Made by a program: the position numbers and the translations under genes. From positions 1 to 64,000 of the forward strand of contig NZ_JAHEPS010000005.1 in assembly GCF_018596335.1 (NCBI RefSeq): a stretch of DNA of 64,000 nucleotides, given 5' to 3'. The DNA is from Shewanella jiangmenensis. Its GTDB lineage: Bacteria > Pseudomonadota > Gammaproteobacteria > Enterobacterales > Shewanellaceae. The notes under the pieces are model-generated. The model saw nothing but the letters and a program-made list of their open reading frames with translations, was not told the DNA's origin and did not search any database. Shown here in pieces: positions 30,243-38,564 of the stretch; position 1 is the first letter of the stretch, and every line of letters begins with the position of its first letter.

Positions 30243-30355
30243 TTTGAGTCCTTGTGGTATTGCGGTCTTGCAAGGACTCTAAAGTATCTCAATTGCGGCG
30301 CTTGGCAACCACGCCGCCGGATGAAATGTAAAGGTTTGTTTCAAATCAGAACTTG

Positions 30356-30919
30356 TCAGTCCAGTTGTTCAAACTTTTGATTGATTTGATTGAGGATTTT
30401 AATCAGTACGCTGCGCTCTTCCAGGCTCAAAGTTGCCGTCAGGCAGCCGGTAAGCTTAAGGTGCGCGCTGTCGTGTGCTTCAAATAATTGCCGCCCCGCT
30501 TCGGTGAGGCTGATAAGGAGTGAGCGGCGATCGTCCGGGTTTGCCACCCGCTCAACCAGCCCATCGCGGCAGAGCTTATCTATCCGCACGGTCAGCGTGC
30601 CGGTACTGATGCAAAGCTTTGTCGCCAAGTCCGTCATCCGCTGCGGCCCATACAAGCCCAAAAGCTCCAGGGTGTGCATCATCGGCAGCGCCAGACCACT
30701 GCCTTCCACCACATGATGCTCCCAGGCCGAGAAGCGCTCGTAAAACTCGACCAGTGTTTGGTTAAGCTGTTGATTCAGCGCCTGCTCGATGTTCATGCCC
30801 TGCTCCTCGATGTTCTTGCCCTGCGCAAGGAGTTCGGCATTCTCAGTCGCCTTTAGCTGCGGCGAGGCAACGAGCGGCAGCTTGGAGTTGAGCGACGGCT
30901 TGGCATCTTTTTCAGTCAT
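30356..30919 (-). CDS. MarR-family transcriptional regulator
   Basis: This winged-helix regulator of 187 residues starts at MTEKDAKPS, overlapping the 3' end of the upstream CDF transporter by eight bases. An Asn/Gln-rich N-terminal extension (about 1-55) precedes the MarR core (MTDLATKLCISTGTLTVRIDKL as recognition region and the wing DDRRSLLISLTEAGR). Cotranscription with the transporter suggests it senses a metal or toxic compound and represses the operon. A longer frame to 31117 is only the shadow of the histidine-rich coding region. Confidence 0.85.
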   Translation of the reverse strand: MTEKDAKPSLNSKLPLVASPQLKATENAELLAQGKNIEEQGMNIEQALNQQLNQTLVEFYERFSAWEHHVVEGSGLALPMMHTLELLGLYGPQRMTDLATKLCISTGTLTVRIDKLCRDGLVERVANPDDRRSLLISLTEAGRQLFEAHDSAHLKLTGCLTATLSLEERSVLIKILNQINQKFEQLD

Positions 30920-32210
30920 GACTATGCCCCGACCTGCCCTGATGCTCGTCATCTTGCTGATGCTTGTGATGTTGCTGGTGCTCGTGATCTTCCAGATGCT
31001 CAGCGCAATGCCCATGCTCATCATGCTGATGCAGCTGATGTTGCTGTTCATGTCGGTGATGATGGCTGTGAGCATGACTTTTCTCATCGGAATGCTCATG
31101 GCTTTCAAGATGAGCATGCTCAGCGGCTATGGCGCACTCACAGCAATGCACCTCAACCGTGACATGGCCAAAACCGAGCTCGTTTTTAAGCCGCGCACTG
31201 AAGTACTCAGCGCTTTTGGGAGTATGGCTCACCACCCCCAGGATACAGGCATAATGCTCGGGGCTCAGTTGCCAGATGTGTAAATCGCTTACGCCGTGGT
31301 CGGGTACCGTGGATACCAGCGCTTTTACTGCATCGCGACGTTTTTTACTGCTGCCGGCATCGAGCAGCATAGGCGCTGTGTCCCGCACCAGTCCCATGGC
31401 CCAGCGGCCGATAATGATGGCGCCAAGAATACCAATCAGCGGGTCGAGCCAATTGAGCCCAAGGAACTTACCCGCAAGCAAGGCGGCAATGGCAAGCACT
31501 GAGGTGAGCGCATCGGCGATAACATGCAGATAAGCGGCGCGCAGATTATGATCGTGCCCGTGGCCGTGATCATCGCTGTGCTTATGTTGATGCTGGTGTT
31601 GATGCTTATGTTGATGATCGTGCTGATGCTCGTGATCATCCTGGTGTTCATGTTCATGTTCATGTTCATGCGCGTGGCAACTGTGATGCCCGTGCTGATG
31701 GTCATGCTCTTCGTCATCATCATGATGGTCGTGGTGATGATGGTGATGATGGTCTTTGAGTAAAAACGCACTCAGCAGGTTAACCGACAGGCCAATCAGC
31801 GCCACCAGTATCGCCTCATCAAAGGCAATGGCGTGGGGCGAAATCAGCCGCACCGCCGACTCGATAACCATAATCAGCGCCACCAATCCGAGGGCGATGG
31901 CGCTGGCAAAGCCACCGAGCACGCCAACCTTGCCGGTGCCGAAGGTAAACGCCGGATTGTCTTTATGCTTGAGCGCATAACGATAGGCGAACAGGGTTAT
32001 CAAAAACGCCGCCGCGTGGGTGCCCATATGCCAGCCGTCGGCGAGCAGTGCCATCGAGCCATAAATGGTCCCGGCCACAATCTCGGCCACCATGGTGACC
32101 AGCGTAAGCACCAGCACAATTTTGGTGCTGCGCTCACCGGCATGGTTGTGACGGAAGAATTCGTGACTGTGCTGCCAATCGGCGACTGAGTGAAATGGAT
32201 GTTCTTTCAT
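30912..32210 (-). CDS. Histidine-rich CDF-family divalent cation efflux transporter (DmeF-like)
   Basis: This 432-residue cation diffusion facilitator resembles DmeF (Co/Ni/Zn efflux): TMVAEIVAGTIYGSMALLADGWHMGTHAAA with the HxxxD-type site, then TFGTGKVGVLGGFASA. Two very His/Asp/Glu-rich segments stand out: a cytoplasmic loop (about residues 174-243) between membrane helices 4 and 5, and the C-terminal tail (about 345-432) after CCECA. They should bind many metal ions. Likely first gene of an operon with the overlapping MarR gene. Zinc, cobalt or nickel cannot be told apart by reading. Confidence 0.87.
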   Translation of the reverse strand: MKEHPFHSVADWQHSHEFFRHNHAGERSTKIVLVLTLVTMVAEIVAGTIYGSMALLADGWHMGTHAAAFLITLFAYRYALKHKDNPAFTFGTGKVGVLGGFASAIALGLVALIMVIESAVRLISPHAIAFDEAILVALIGLSVNLLSAFLLKDHHHHHHHDHHDDDEEHDHQHGHHSCHAHEHEHEHEHQDDHEHQHDHQHKHQHQHQHKHSDDHGHGHDHNLRAAYLHVIADALTSVLAIAALLAGKFLGLNWLDPLIGILGAIIIGRWAMGLVRDTAPMLLDAGSSKKRRDAVKALVSTVPDHGVSDLHIWQLSPEHYACILGVVSHTPKSAEYFSARLKNELGFGHVTVEVHCCECAIAAEHAHLESHEHSDEKSHAHSHHHRHEQQHQLHQHDEHGHCAEHLEDHEHQQHHKHQQDDEHQGRSGHSHD

Positions 32211-32254
32211 GGTTTTTATGTTTGTTGTCGGTTATGCCCAAAAAGGTTAGCGTC

Positions 32255-32282
32255 ATTTTAGGGCGAGTTGGATTAGTTTGAA
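32255..32282 (-). promoter_or_regulatory. Candidate promoter of the CDF-marR operon
   Basis: On the minus strand TTCAAA (32277-32282) and TAAAAT (32255-32260) have a 16-base spacer. The -35 lies inside the palindrome at 32274-32292. Confidence 0.5.
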
Positions 32283-32292
32283 TATCAAACTA
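32274..32292. promoter_or_regulatory. Palindromic operator, probably for the MarR regulator
   Basis: TAGTTTGA-ATA-TCAAACTA is a perfect 8-bp inverted repeat with a three-base centre. Size and AT-rich symmetry suit MarR-family dimers. It covers the -35 of the CDF-marR operon, 64 bp before the transporter start, so binding should block transcription. Confidence 0.55.
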
Positions 32293-32442
32293 TTTGAACT
32301 GTGAACTATATCGCTCTTTTCTATCCTGCGAAAATTTTTTATTGGGATTTAACCCTTTTTCAGATTAGCGTCGTTTACAGGAGTACCGGGCAATCAATAT
32401 CCCGGCCGATTTGGGGGATTACCCCGCCACAAGGAGTTTTAT

Positions 32443-33000
32443 ATGACCAAGCAGATTTCCTTCAAAGCCCTGATGTTGACCGGCCTGTTTTCGTTGGCAA
32501 CCCTGCCGTTGGCCCATGCCACTTCCCCAGCCCATCCAGAAGGACTGAATCAGAATATGGTAACTGCAACCCACTACACTGCCGCCAACTATCAGCCACA
32601 GGAAGCGAGCAAAATGTTCCCCGCTCCGACCGCCGGCATGGTGCAGCATATCCTTACCCTGCCCGCGCTCGATAACGAAGAGAACTACATGATTGAAGTG
32701 CAGGTAGGCCAGACCAAGATGGTCGATTGCAACAAGCATGGCCTCAGAGGCGAGCTCAAGGCCGTTAATCTTGAAGGCTGGGGTTATACCTATTACGAGG
32801 TGAGCGAGATTGCCGAAGGCCACAGCACCATGATGGCCTGCTTTGATAAAGCCAAGCAGGAAGCCTTCGTGACCATTGGCGGCGATCATAAGCTGCGTTA
32901 CAACTCCAAGCTGCCGCTGGTGTTTTATATCCCTGAAGGCGCCGAGCTTAAGTATCGCGTCTGGCGCGCTGAGTCGGTGTTCAATACGTCCGGCAAATAA
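32443..33000 (+). CDS. eco: Ecotin, periplasmic serine protease inhibitor
   Basis: This 185-residue protein has a signal peptide (cut near LAHA/TSPA) and the ecotin fold: VGQTKMVDCNKHGL, LEGWGYTYYEV, the reactive loop with P1 Met in STMMACFD, and LRYNSKLPLVFYIPEG. The two cysteines form the loop disulfide. Ecotin inhibits trypsin-, chymotrypsin- and elastase-like proteases as a dimer. AAGGAG is well placed. The extra N-terminal region (about 30 residues) is longer than in E. coli. Confidence 0.93.
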   Translation: MTKQISFKALMLTGLFSLATLPLAHATSPAHPEGLNQNMVTATHYTAANYQPQEASKMFPAPTAGMVQHILTLPALDNEENYMIEVQVGQTKMVDCNKHGLRGELKAVNLEGWGYTYYEVSEIAEGHSTMMACFDKAKQEAFVTIGGDHKLRYNSKLPLVFYIPEGAELKYRVWRAESVFNTSGK

Positions 33001-33022
33001 ACCGCGAAAGGATTGAGTCTGC

Positions 33023-33048
33023 AAAAAAGCCGCCCAAGGGCGGCTTTT
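33023..33048. terminator. Bidirectional terminator between eco and the sortase substrate gene
   Basis: AAAAGCCGCCC / GGGCGGCTTTT with a two-base loop, flanked by A and T runs; serves eco (+) and the 33111-33635 gene (-). Confidence 0.85.
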
Positions 33049-33059
33049 CCGTATCTAAA

Positions 33060-33091
33060 TTCCTTAGCTAATTTCCTTAGCTAATTTCCTT
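33060..33091. repeat. 13-bp tandem repeat
   Basis: TTCCTTAGCTAAT at 33060-33072 and 33073-33085, then a partial third copy. It is downstream of eco, in the 3' region of the sortase operon. Confidence 0.75.
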
Positions 33092-33110
33092 TGATAATCG
33101 GTGCTTGAGC

Positions 33111-33635
33111 TTATTGCTTGCGGCGGCGACCAAAAAGCTGACCGGCGCCAAGCAGCACCAGACCGAGCAGACCGAGGGCTGGCAGCCAGGACGCGGTTTT
33201 TGGCAGTGCAGCAGGCTCTGCTTCAGGTGCCGGCGCGGGCGCTGGCGTGGCCGAAATCACTTCGTCCACTTCAAATCTGTCTTCCGGCACATAAAACTCA
33301 AGGTCATAACCGCGCGGCAGCGCATCCCAGCCGACCTGATTGCCGCCGGCATTGATGGTGGCACCCGGTTTTACCGATACTGTCTGGGACACCTTGTTGC
33401 CATCCTGTTCAAGCACTTCCAGCTGGATTTTGTGGGGCTCACGGTAGCGAACAAACTCGGCCTTGAGTTTGACGTATTTCTTGCCTTCTTTTTCAATCAC
33501 TTCCTGACAGGCATTAGCAACACTTGGGTATTGGGCCAGTACGTCCTGATGCCAGGTTACGTCGCTGCAATCGGCTGCCATGGCTGGCGCTGCAAACACA
33601 GAAACGAGTAAAGAGGCTGCAAGGGTCTTTTTCAT
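33111..33635 (-). CDS. Exported protein with sortase sorting signal (LPKTA)
   Basis: This 174-residue protein has a signal peptide (1-20, APAMA/AD), a beta-rich middle with two cysteines (23 and 43, possible disulfide), a Pro/Ala/Glu linker (129-143) and a full C-terminal sorting signal: LPKTA at 144-148, a hydrophobic segment 149-168 and RRRKQ. No known domain is recognised in the middle. The next gene upstream is a sortase, so it is the probable substrate, cleaved between Thr147 and Ala148 and joined to an unknown acceptor. Confidence 0.8.
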   Translation of the reverse strand: MKKTLAASLLVSVFAAPAMAADCSDVTWHQDVLAQYPSVANACQEVIEKEGKKYVKLKAEFVRYREPHKIQLEVLEQDGNKVSQTVSVKPGATINAGGNQVGWDALPRGYDLEFYVPEDRFEVDEVISATPAPAPAPEAEPAALPKTASWLPALGLLGLVLLGAGQLFGRRRKQ

Positions 33636-33770
33636 TCGAATTTCCTTATTGTGGTTGAGTTGTAGCGGTATTTGTCCGTTAAACTGAAAGTGGAACTGAT
33701 TGTTTCTACTGTTTTAATTGCTTAAGCGGTTTTAACTGCATTTACGGGTTTAACTGCATCGCGACCCCAT

Positions 33771-34490
33771 TTACAGCCGTTTGGCACGGACTATGTAGCG
33801 CTTCGGCGCGCTGCCAACGAAGTAAAAGGGATAACAGGTAATAAGGGTCAGCACCGGGTCACTCACCTCGGCCATTACCCAGGTATCCGCTGGGGTGACA
33901 ATCCAGTGCTGGGTCATCTGATAGCGATATTCCCGCCCATCGGCGCCGACGATGCGAATTTCGTCCCCCGCCTTGAGGCTGCCAAGCTTTCTGAAAAAGG
34001 AGTCACGGTGGCCGGCAATCACCAGATTGCCATCGCCGCCCAAGGTGCCTGTGCCGTCGACCCGCGCCACACCTTTATTGAGATGAAGCTCCGAGTCGCC
34101 ATTAAACAGCGCAGCTTCGACATCAAGCGCATCGATGGTGAGTTTGCCAAGCAGCACAGATGGCGCGCCCTCTTCGCGCCAGGCACGTTTGCGCGCATCT
34201 GACCAGTCAGACATATCCGGTGAGCTCCGGCTTATAGCCGGCCTGCCAGCAGCTGTATCAGCAGACGTTGCCGCTGAAAAAGCTGCCGCTGGCGCGTCAC
34301 GCTCGTCTTTGGTTGCTAAGTTGCTATCTGAAGCCTTCAGGTTGTCGCTCGCCCGGGCCGCCAGCTCAGCATCAAGCGCCATCAGCGCCTGCTCGCCCGC
34401 TACCACCTGATGCAGCTTCGCCAGTGCAAATACACTTAAACAGGCTATGCCCGCGCATTTGAGCACAAAGGGGAATGAGGGCGACTGCAT
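33771..34490 (-). CDS. Sortase, marine proteobacterial type
   Basis: This 239-residue transpeptidase has an N-terminal membrane anchor (about 8-30), an Ala/Ser/Asp-rich stalk (35-110) and a sortase domain (about 112-239). The catalytic triad reads His161 (VIAGHRDSFF), Cys219 (TLITCYPFYF) and Arg231 (APKRYIVRA). It lies 135 bp upstream of a gene for an LPKTA-tailed protein. Sortases are standard in Gram-positives but rare in Gram-negatives; single-sortase/single-substrate pairs are known in Shewanella and related marine bacteria. The anchoring target is unknown. Confidence 0.9.
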   Translation of the reverse strand: MQSPSFPFVLKCAGIACLSVFALAKLHQVVAGEQALMALDAELAARASDNLKASDSNLATKDERDAPAAAFSAATSADTAAGRPAISRSSPDMSDWSDARKRAWREEGAPSVLLGKLTIDALDVEAALFNGDSELHLNKGVARVDGTGTLGGDGNLVIAGHRDSFFRKLGSLKAGDEIRIVGADGREYRYQMTQHWIVTPADTWVMAEVSDPVLTLITCYPFYFVGSAPKRYIVRAKRL

Positions 34491-34700
34491 ACAGACTCCG
34501 GAGAATGGATAATCACATCCGTTTGATATTTGTTATAAAATTCCACAATTTGCTCACCAATTCCCTCGCATGAAAGGTTGAATTCGCGAAGCCAGATCAC
34601 AACTTTTTTCTGTCATACGCCACGGCAGTGGGATAAATTTGATGCTGATGGGGCTATACTCGGCGCCATTAACCGGCGAGTTTTGGAGTTTTTTGCTGAT

Positions 34701-35378
34701 ATGTTGTCGATAGTGCTGGTCGAGCCTTCACGGGCTGCCAATGTAGGAGCGGCTGCCCGCGCCATGAAAACCATGGGTTTCAACCGCTTGATTGTGGTTG
34801 GCAGTGAGGTTCACCGTGAAGAAGAAGCGCGCTGGGTTGCCCATGGCGCCACCGATATTCTGGATGAGGCGCGCACTGTTGCCTCGTTTGATGCGCTGCG
34901 GGACGAGTTTGATTTGCTTATCGCCACCACCGCCCGTGAGCGCGGCAGCCCGCGCACGTTTTTAACGCCACCGGCGCTTAAATCAAGCCTTGAGCACAGC
35001 GGCGCATCGAGCGCAGCGCTGGTGTTTGGCCGCGAATCGAGCGGTCTTAGCAATCAGGAACTTGAGCTGTGCGACCTTTACAGCTATGTACCGCTGGCCG
35101 GTGACTATCCGTCGCTTAATCTGGGTCAGGCGGTGATGGTGTACACCTATGCCCTGTCCGGCCTTGAGACCCAGATTGGGCTTAGGCACGAGCAGGCGGA
35201 TGAGCGCCAGTTACAGGCCCTTAAACACAAAGTGGCGCAACTGGCCGATTTGCTTGAGCTCAGTGAGCAGGACAAGCTTCGCCCCTGGCTTGCCGACAGC
35301 GTTGGCCGCCTGAGCGATAGGGATTGCAAGCTCGCACACCAGCTGATAAAAGATATTGTAACTAAAATAACTAGCTGA
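34701..35378 (+). CDS. yjtD: SPOUT-type tRNA/rRNA methyltransferase, YjtD (LasT) family
   Basis: This 225-residue protein starts at MLSIVLVEPSRAANVGAAAR. SPOUT (SpoU) motifs are ARAMKTMGFNRLIVV, ALVFGRESSGLSNQEL and PSLNLGQAVMVYTY, which form the knotted SAM site. It matches E. coli YjtD/LasT better than TrmJ (for example RWVAHG..DI and ADYPSLNLGQ). The RNA target is not established. A longer frame from 34578 has no ribosome site. Confidence 0.85.
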   Translation: MLSIVLVEPSRAANVGAAARAMKTMGFNRLIVVGSEVHREEEARWVAHGATDILDEARTVASFDALRDEFDLLIATTARERGSPRTFLTPPALKSSLEHSGASSAALVFGRESSGLSNQELELCDLYSYVPLAGDYPSLNLGQAVMVYTYALSGLETQIGLRHEQADERQLQALKHKVAQLADLLELSEQDKLRPWLADSVGRLSDRDCKLAHQLIKDIVTKITS

Positions 35379-35413
35379 TTTATATCGGCAATCGAACGAA
35401 AAGGAGTTTTCAG

Positions 35414-37030
35414 ATGCCCTACTTTCCCAAACACGCCATCGCCCTGGCGTTAGCCGCATCCCTCACCGCCTGCTCCGGTGGCGGCGGCTCTTCCACCGAG
35501 ACCAACAGCGGCAGCACAGGCTCGGGCGGTGGCAGTGGTACCAGCGACATCACCTGGGTAAAGGGTCAATTTGCCAGTGAAGGCATTTACAAGGATTTCT
35601 GCGCCAATCCGCGCGTCCAGTCCAACGACAAAAAAGGCACCGCGCTTTACGAAAAGATGTGGCTGCGCTCCTGGACCAACAACACCTATCTTTGGTACAG
35701 CGAAGTGCCGGATAACGATCCCAATAGTTTTGCAACCGTGTCCGACTACTTTAAGCAGTTAAAGACCACGCAAACCACCGCCAGCGGCGCGCAAAAAGAC
35801 CGCTTCCACGGCTCAATGTCGAGCGCAGAGTGGGAAGCACTGTCAGGCTCAGGCGAATCCCTTGGCTACGGCATGGAAGTGCAAATTCTTAAAGGCGATG
35901 TGCCGCGTAAAGTGGTGGTTGCCTACACTGAGCCCGGCAGCGAAGCCGCGACCAAAGGGATGCTGCGCGGCTCTGAAATCATTGAAATCAACGGCGTAGA
36001 TGTGGTGAATGCCACAGGCCAAAGCGCGGTGGATGCGCTCAATGCCGGTCTGTTCCCGTCCCAGAAAGGCGCAGTCTCAAGCTTTAAAGTCAAAGCGCCG
36101 GACAGCTCTGAGCGCAGTTACAGCTTTACTGCTGCCACCGTGGTGCAGCAGCCGGTACAAAACGTCAAAACCCTCGATACCGCCAGTGGCAAAGTGGGTT
36201 ATATGCTGTTTAACAGCCACATTGCGACATCAGAAAAGGCGCTGGTGGATGCGGTCAATCAGCTAAAGGCCGCTGGCGTTAACGATTTGGTGCTCGACCT
36301 TAGATACAACGGCGGCGGCTTGCTCGCTATCGCAAGTCAGCTTGGCTACATGATTGCCGGCCCAAGCCGCACCACCAACAAGGTGTTTGAGCAAACAAGC
36401 TTTAACGACAAGCACACCAGCATTAACCCGGTCACAGGTCAAACCCTGCTGCCGCTGCCGTTTTTAACCACAGGCGTCGGTTTCTCTTATTCAGAAGGCG
36501 CGGCGCTGCCAACCTTGAACCTTGGCCGGGTGTTTGTGTTGACCACCTCAGGTACCTGCTCTGCGTCCGAGGCTATCATCAACGGCCTGCGCGGCATCGA
36601 TTTTGACGTAGTGCAAATCGGTAATCGCACCTGTGGCAAGCCCTATGGCTTTTATCCCACGGATAACTGCGGCACCACCTATTTCACCATTCAGTTCCGC
36701 GGTGAAAACAACAAGGGCTTTGGTGACTACGCCGATGGCTTTGAGCCAAGCAATTCGCCGGTACTTGCCGGTGAATCGGTGAAGGGCTGCTACCTGGGTG
36801 ATGATTTCAGTCATCCCCTTGGCGATACCAACGAAGCCATGCTCTCAGCCGCACTGAGTTACCGTGAAACCGGCAGCTGCCCGGCGCTTGCCTCGGCATC
36901 ATTTGATATTCCAAGGGTACGCGCCAGGGATATTGAGCAGGCTGATAGCGATACCCTCGCCGATCCGCGGGCCGATGAGGTGTTTCGCAATAACCGCATC
37001 CTCACCGAGCTTGACGGACTGCAGCGCTGA
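35414..37030 (+). CDS. S41-family peptidase, lipoprotein with PDZ domain
   Basis: This 538-residue protein has a lipoprotein signal (LAASLTAC, lipid on Cys20) followed by a Gly/Ser/Thr linker. A PDZ-like domain (about 150-245) and a C-terminal-processing-protease domain follow. The nucleophile is in TSGTCSASEAIINGL and the Lys in GNRTCGKPYGF. Several cysteines in the protease domain may form disulfides. It probably sits on the outer membrane and trims exported proteins. AAGGAG precedes the ATG. Confidence 0.88.
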   Translation: MPYFPKHAIALALAASLTACSGGGGSSTETNSGSTGSGGGSGTSDITWVKGQFASEGIYKDFCANPRVQSNDKKGTALYEKMWLRSWTNNTYLWYSEVPDNDPNSFATVSDYFKQLKTTQTTASGAQKDRFHGSMSSAEWEALSGSGESLGYGMEVQILKGDVPRKVVVAYTEPGSEAATKGMLRGSEIIEINGVDVVNATGQSAVDALNAGLFPSQKGAVSSFKVKAPDSSERSYSFTAATVVQQPVQNVKTLDTASGKVGYMLFNSHIATSEKALVDAVNQLKAAGVNDLVLDLRYNGGGLLAIASQLGYMIAGPSRTTNKVFEQTSFNDKHTSINPVTGQTLLPLPFLTTGVGFSYSEGAALPTLNLGRVFVLTTSGTCSASEAIINGLRGIDFDVVQIGNRTCGKPYGFYPTDNCGTTYFTIQFRGENNKGFGDYADGFEPSNSPVLAGESVKGCYLGDDFSHPLGDTNEAMLSAALSYRETGSCPALASASFDIPRVRARDIEQADSDTLADPRADEVFRNNRILTELDGLQR

Positions 37031-37140
37031 TAGCCGGTTTCAGCAATACGGCGCTTATCTGAATGCCAGCTAAGCTGGCGTTCAGTTAGTGTTTGCGGAA
37101 AGAGATGGGCTTCAGACAAGCGCCACAAAAGATAACAGCG

Positions 37141-37182
37141 ACGAAAACCAAGAGACGAAAAACAAGAAACGAAAAACAAGAA
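37141..37182. repeat. 14-bp tandem repeat, 3 copies
   Basis: ACGAAAAACAAGAA units at 37141-37154 (two changes), 37155-37168 and 37169-37182, directly before a terminator hairpin. Confidence 0.85.
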
Positions 37183-37206
37183 AGGCAGGCTCCCTGCCTT
37201 TTTTGT
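37182..37206 (+). terminator. Terminator after the S41 peptidase gene
   Basis: AAGGCAGG / CCTGCCTT stem with a three-base loop and a T-run. Confidence 0.8.
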
Positions 37207-37236
37207 TTTGTGATACAGACGGTTTATCATTCGTTT

Positions 37237-37338
37237 ATGTTTACCCCTGATGAAACGCTGCGAATTATTGGTGATCGCATCGGAAGGCCGAAGCGTAACA
37301 CTCCCAAGCCGCCTTACACGCCATGCAATCAAAACTGA
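37237..37338 (+). CDS. Possible small ORF, 33 aa
   Basis: Reads MFTPDETLRIIGDRIGRPKR and ends PYTPCNQN, 26 bases before the DUF3080 gene. It has no clear ribosome site and no family I know. The sequence looks protein-like, but chance is a real alternative. Confidence 0.22.
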   Translation: MFTPDETLRIIGDRIGRPKRNTPKPPYTPCNQN

Positions 37339-37364
37339 ACAGGTAAATCCAGGCAAGTGAACCC

Positions 37365-38564
37365 ATGATTAAGCGCCGCATCACCGCTTTTTGGATCACA
37401 CCGCTGCTGGCAAGCCTTATTCTAGGCGGCTGCGGCGATAAAAATGCTGCCCACGCTTTGTGGCAGGACTATGAGCAGCGGCTCGAGCGGGTGCTCGATG
37501 CCAAGCTTGATGACGAAGCCAGCGATACTCAAGCCAGCGATACTGAAGTCAGCGAAACTCAAGCCGGCGATACTGAAGCCAGCGAAGAGCCTGTCAAGGA
37601 GCGTGGTTTACCCACCAATTTACTCACGAAAACTGATGAATTTCGTTTGACGGAAAAATTTCGTTTGCCGGAAAAGGTATCGCCAACACTCAGGCTTGAG
37701 GATGGCTCCGGCAATATCGGTATTCTTGAGCTCAATGCAATTCGCAGCTGCCGCCTTGGCGAGCTGATTGCGGCCCATAACAGCAGCCTGGGTAAGGTGG
37801 CGCAGCCTTCGGTGTGGCTTAACTATCAGCTTGATTTTATTCACTCAGCCCCCCAATGCATCGCATCCCTGACTGACGGCGAGCTTAAGGAGAAACTGAG
37901 CCTCACCCTGTCAAACAAAAAGGCGCAGGCGCGAGCGTACTTTATCGAATTTCTGAATACTGAACCCGTTATTCGAAAGGCACTGTTTGCCGGGCAGCAA
38001 AGCCTTGATGCAGATACGCCGCTTGCGGGTCTCAGCGAGCTAACACTCGCCCTAGAGACGCTGCTTTTTATCAGGCGCACCATAGAGGCAGGCGAGTTTG
38101 AGGCGCTGACGCCGGATAAGCTTACCCGCCTTGATGAGGCGCTGCGCACCCTCAGCCGAAACCCCATGCTCGGGCGCTATATTCAGGGGATGAATACCCA
38201 TCTTACCGCCCTTTCCGATCTCAATGGCTTTCTTGCTAAACAAGATGGGATGCACTGTAAGCCCGGGCATAATCCGGCGCGGCAGGAAATCCTGCTCAAC
38301 ATATTGATGAAATATTTTATCGGCAAAATTCAGCCTTATATTGGCGCTTACAGCGAAACACAGTTCAAAATCGGGCGAGTAGTGATTGAATTATTTGATG
38401 GAACAGCATATGAGTCACAGCTTGAGTTTTACTTTGGCGATGACAACGCCATGGCAAAACTTAAACAGCAACTTAAGGAGCATGTCGCCATCTGGCAAAC
38501 ACTGCAGCAAAGCTGCGCCCTTGAAATCAAACCCGGCAGCGCAGGACGCGCGCGAAGCCAGTAG
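37365..38564 (+). CDS. DUF3080 family lipoprotein
   Basis: This 399-residue protein has a lipobox (LILGGC, Cys23), then WQDYEQRLERVLD and SCRLGELIAAHNSSLGKVA, hallmarks of DUF3080. Its function is unknown. Between the first family block and the next lies an in-frame 15-bp repeat (37518-37589) coding ASDTQ/ASDTE-type pentapeptides, followed by a doubled FRL-x-EK. These look like expansions of a flexible linker. No clear ribosome site beyond AGG. Confidence 0.8.
   Translation: MIKRRITAFWITPLLASLILGGCGDKNAAHALWQDYEQRLERVLDAKLDDEASDTQASDTEVSETQAGDTEASEEPVKERGLPTNLLTKTDEFRLTEKFRLPEKVSPTLRLEDGSGNIGILELNAIRSCRLGELIAAHNSSLGKVAQPSVWLNYQLDFIHSAPQCIASLTDGELKEKLSLTLSNKKAQARAYFIEFLNTEPVIRKALFAGQQSLDADTPLAGLSELTLALETLLFIRRTIEAGEFEALTPDKLTRLDEALRTLSRNPMLGRYIQGMNTHLTALSDLNGFLAKQDGMHCKPGHNPARQEILLNILMKYFIGKIQPYIGAYSETQFKIGRVVIELFDGTAYESQLEFYFGDDNAMAKLKQQLKEHVAIWQTLQQSCALEIKPGSAGRARSQ
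37518..37589 (+). repeat. In-frame 15-bp coding repeat, about 5 copies
   Basis: GCCAGCGATACTCAA-like units at 37518, 37533, 37548, 37563 and a partial at 37578 encode (A/V)S(D/E)T(Q/E). The 15-bp unit keeps the reading frame on gain or loss of copies. Confidence 0.9.

Noticed and set aside
30920-31117. N-terminal extension of the MarR protein
   Set aside because: These codons overlap the CDF histidine tail in another frame; the family match begins after MTEKDAKPS.
31524-31763. A Met/Val/Leu-rich frame that looks like a membrane protein
   Set aside because: It is the reverse reading of the His/Asp codons of the CDF transporter; hydrophobicity is an artefact of that composition.
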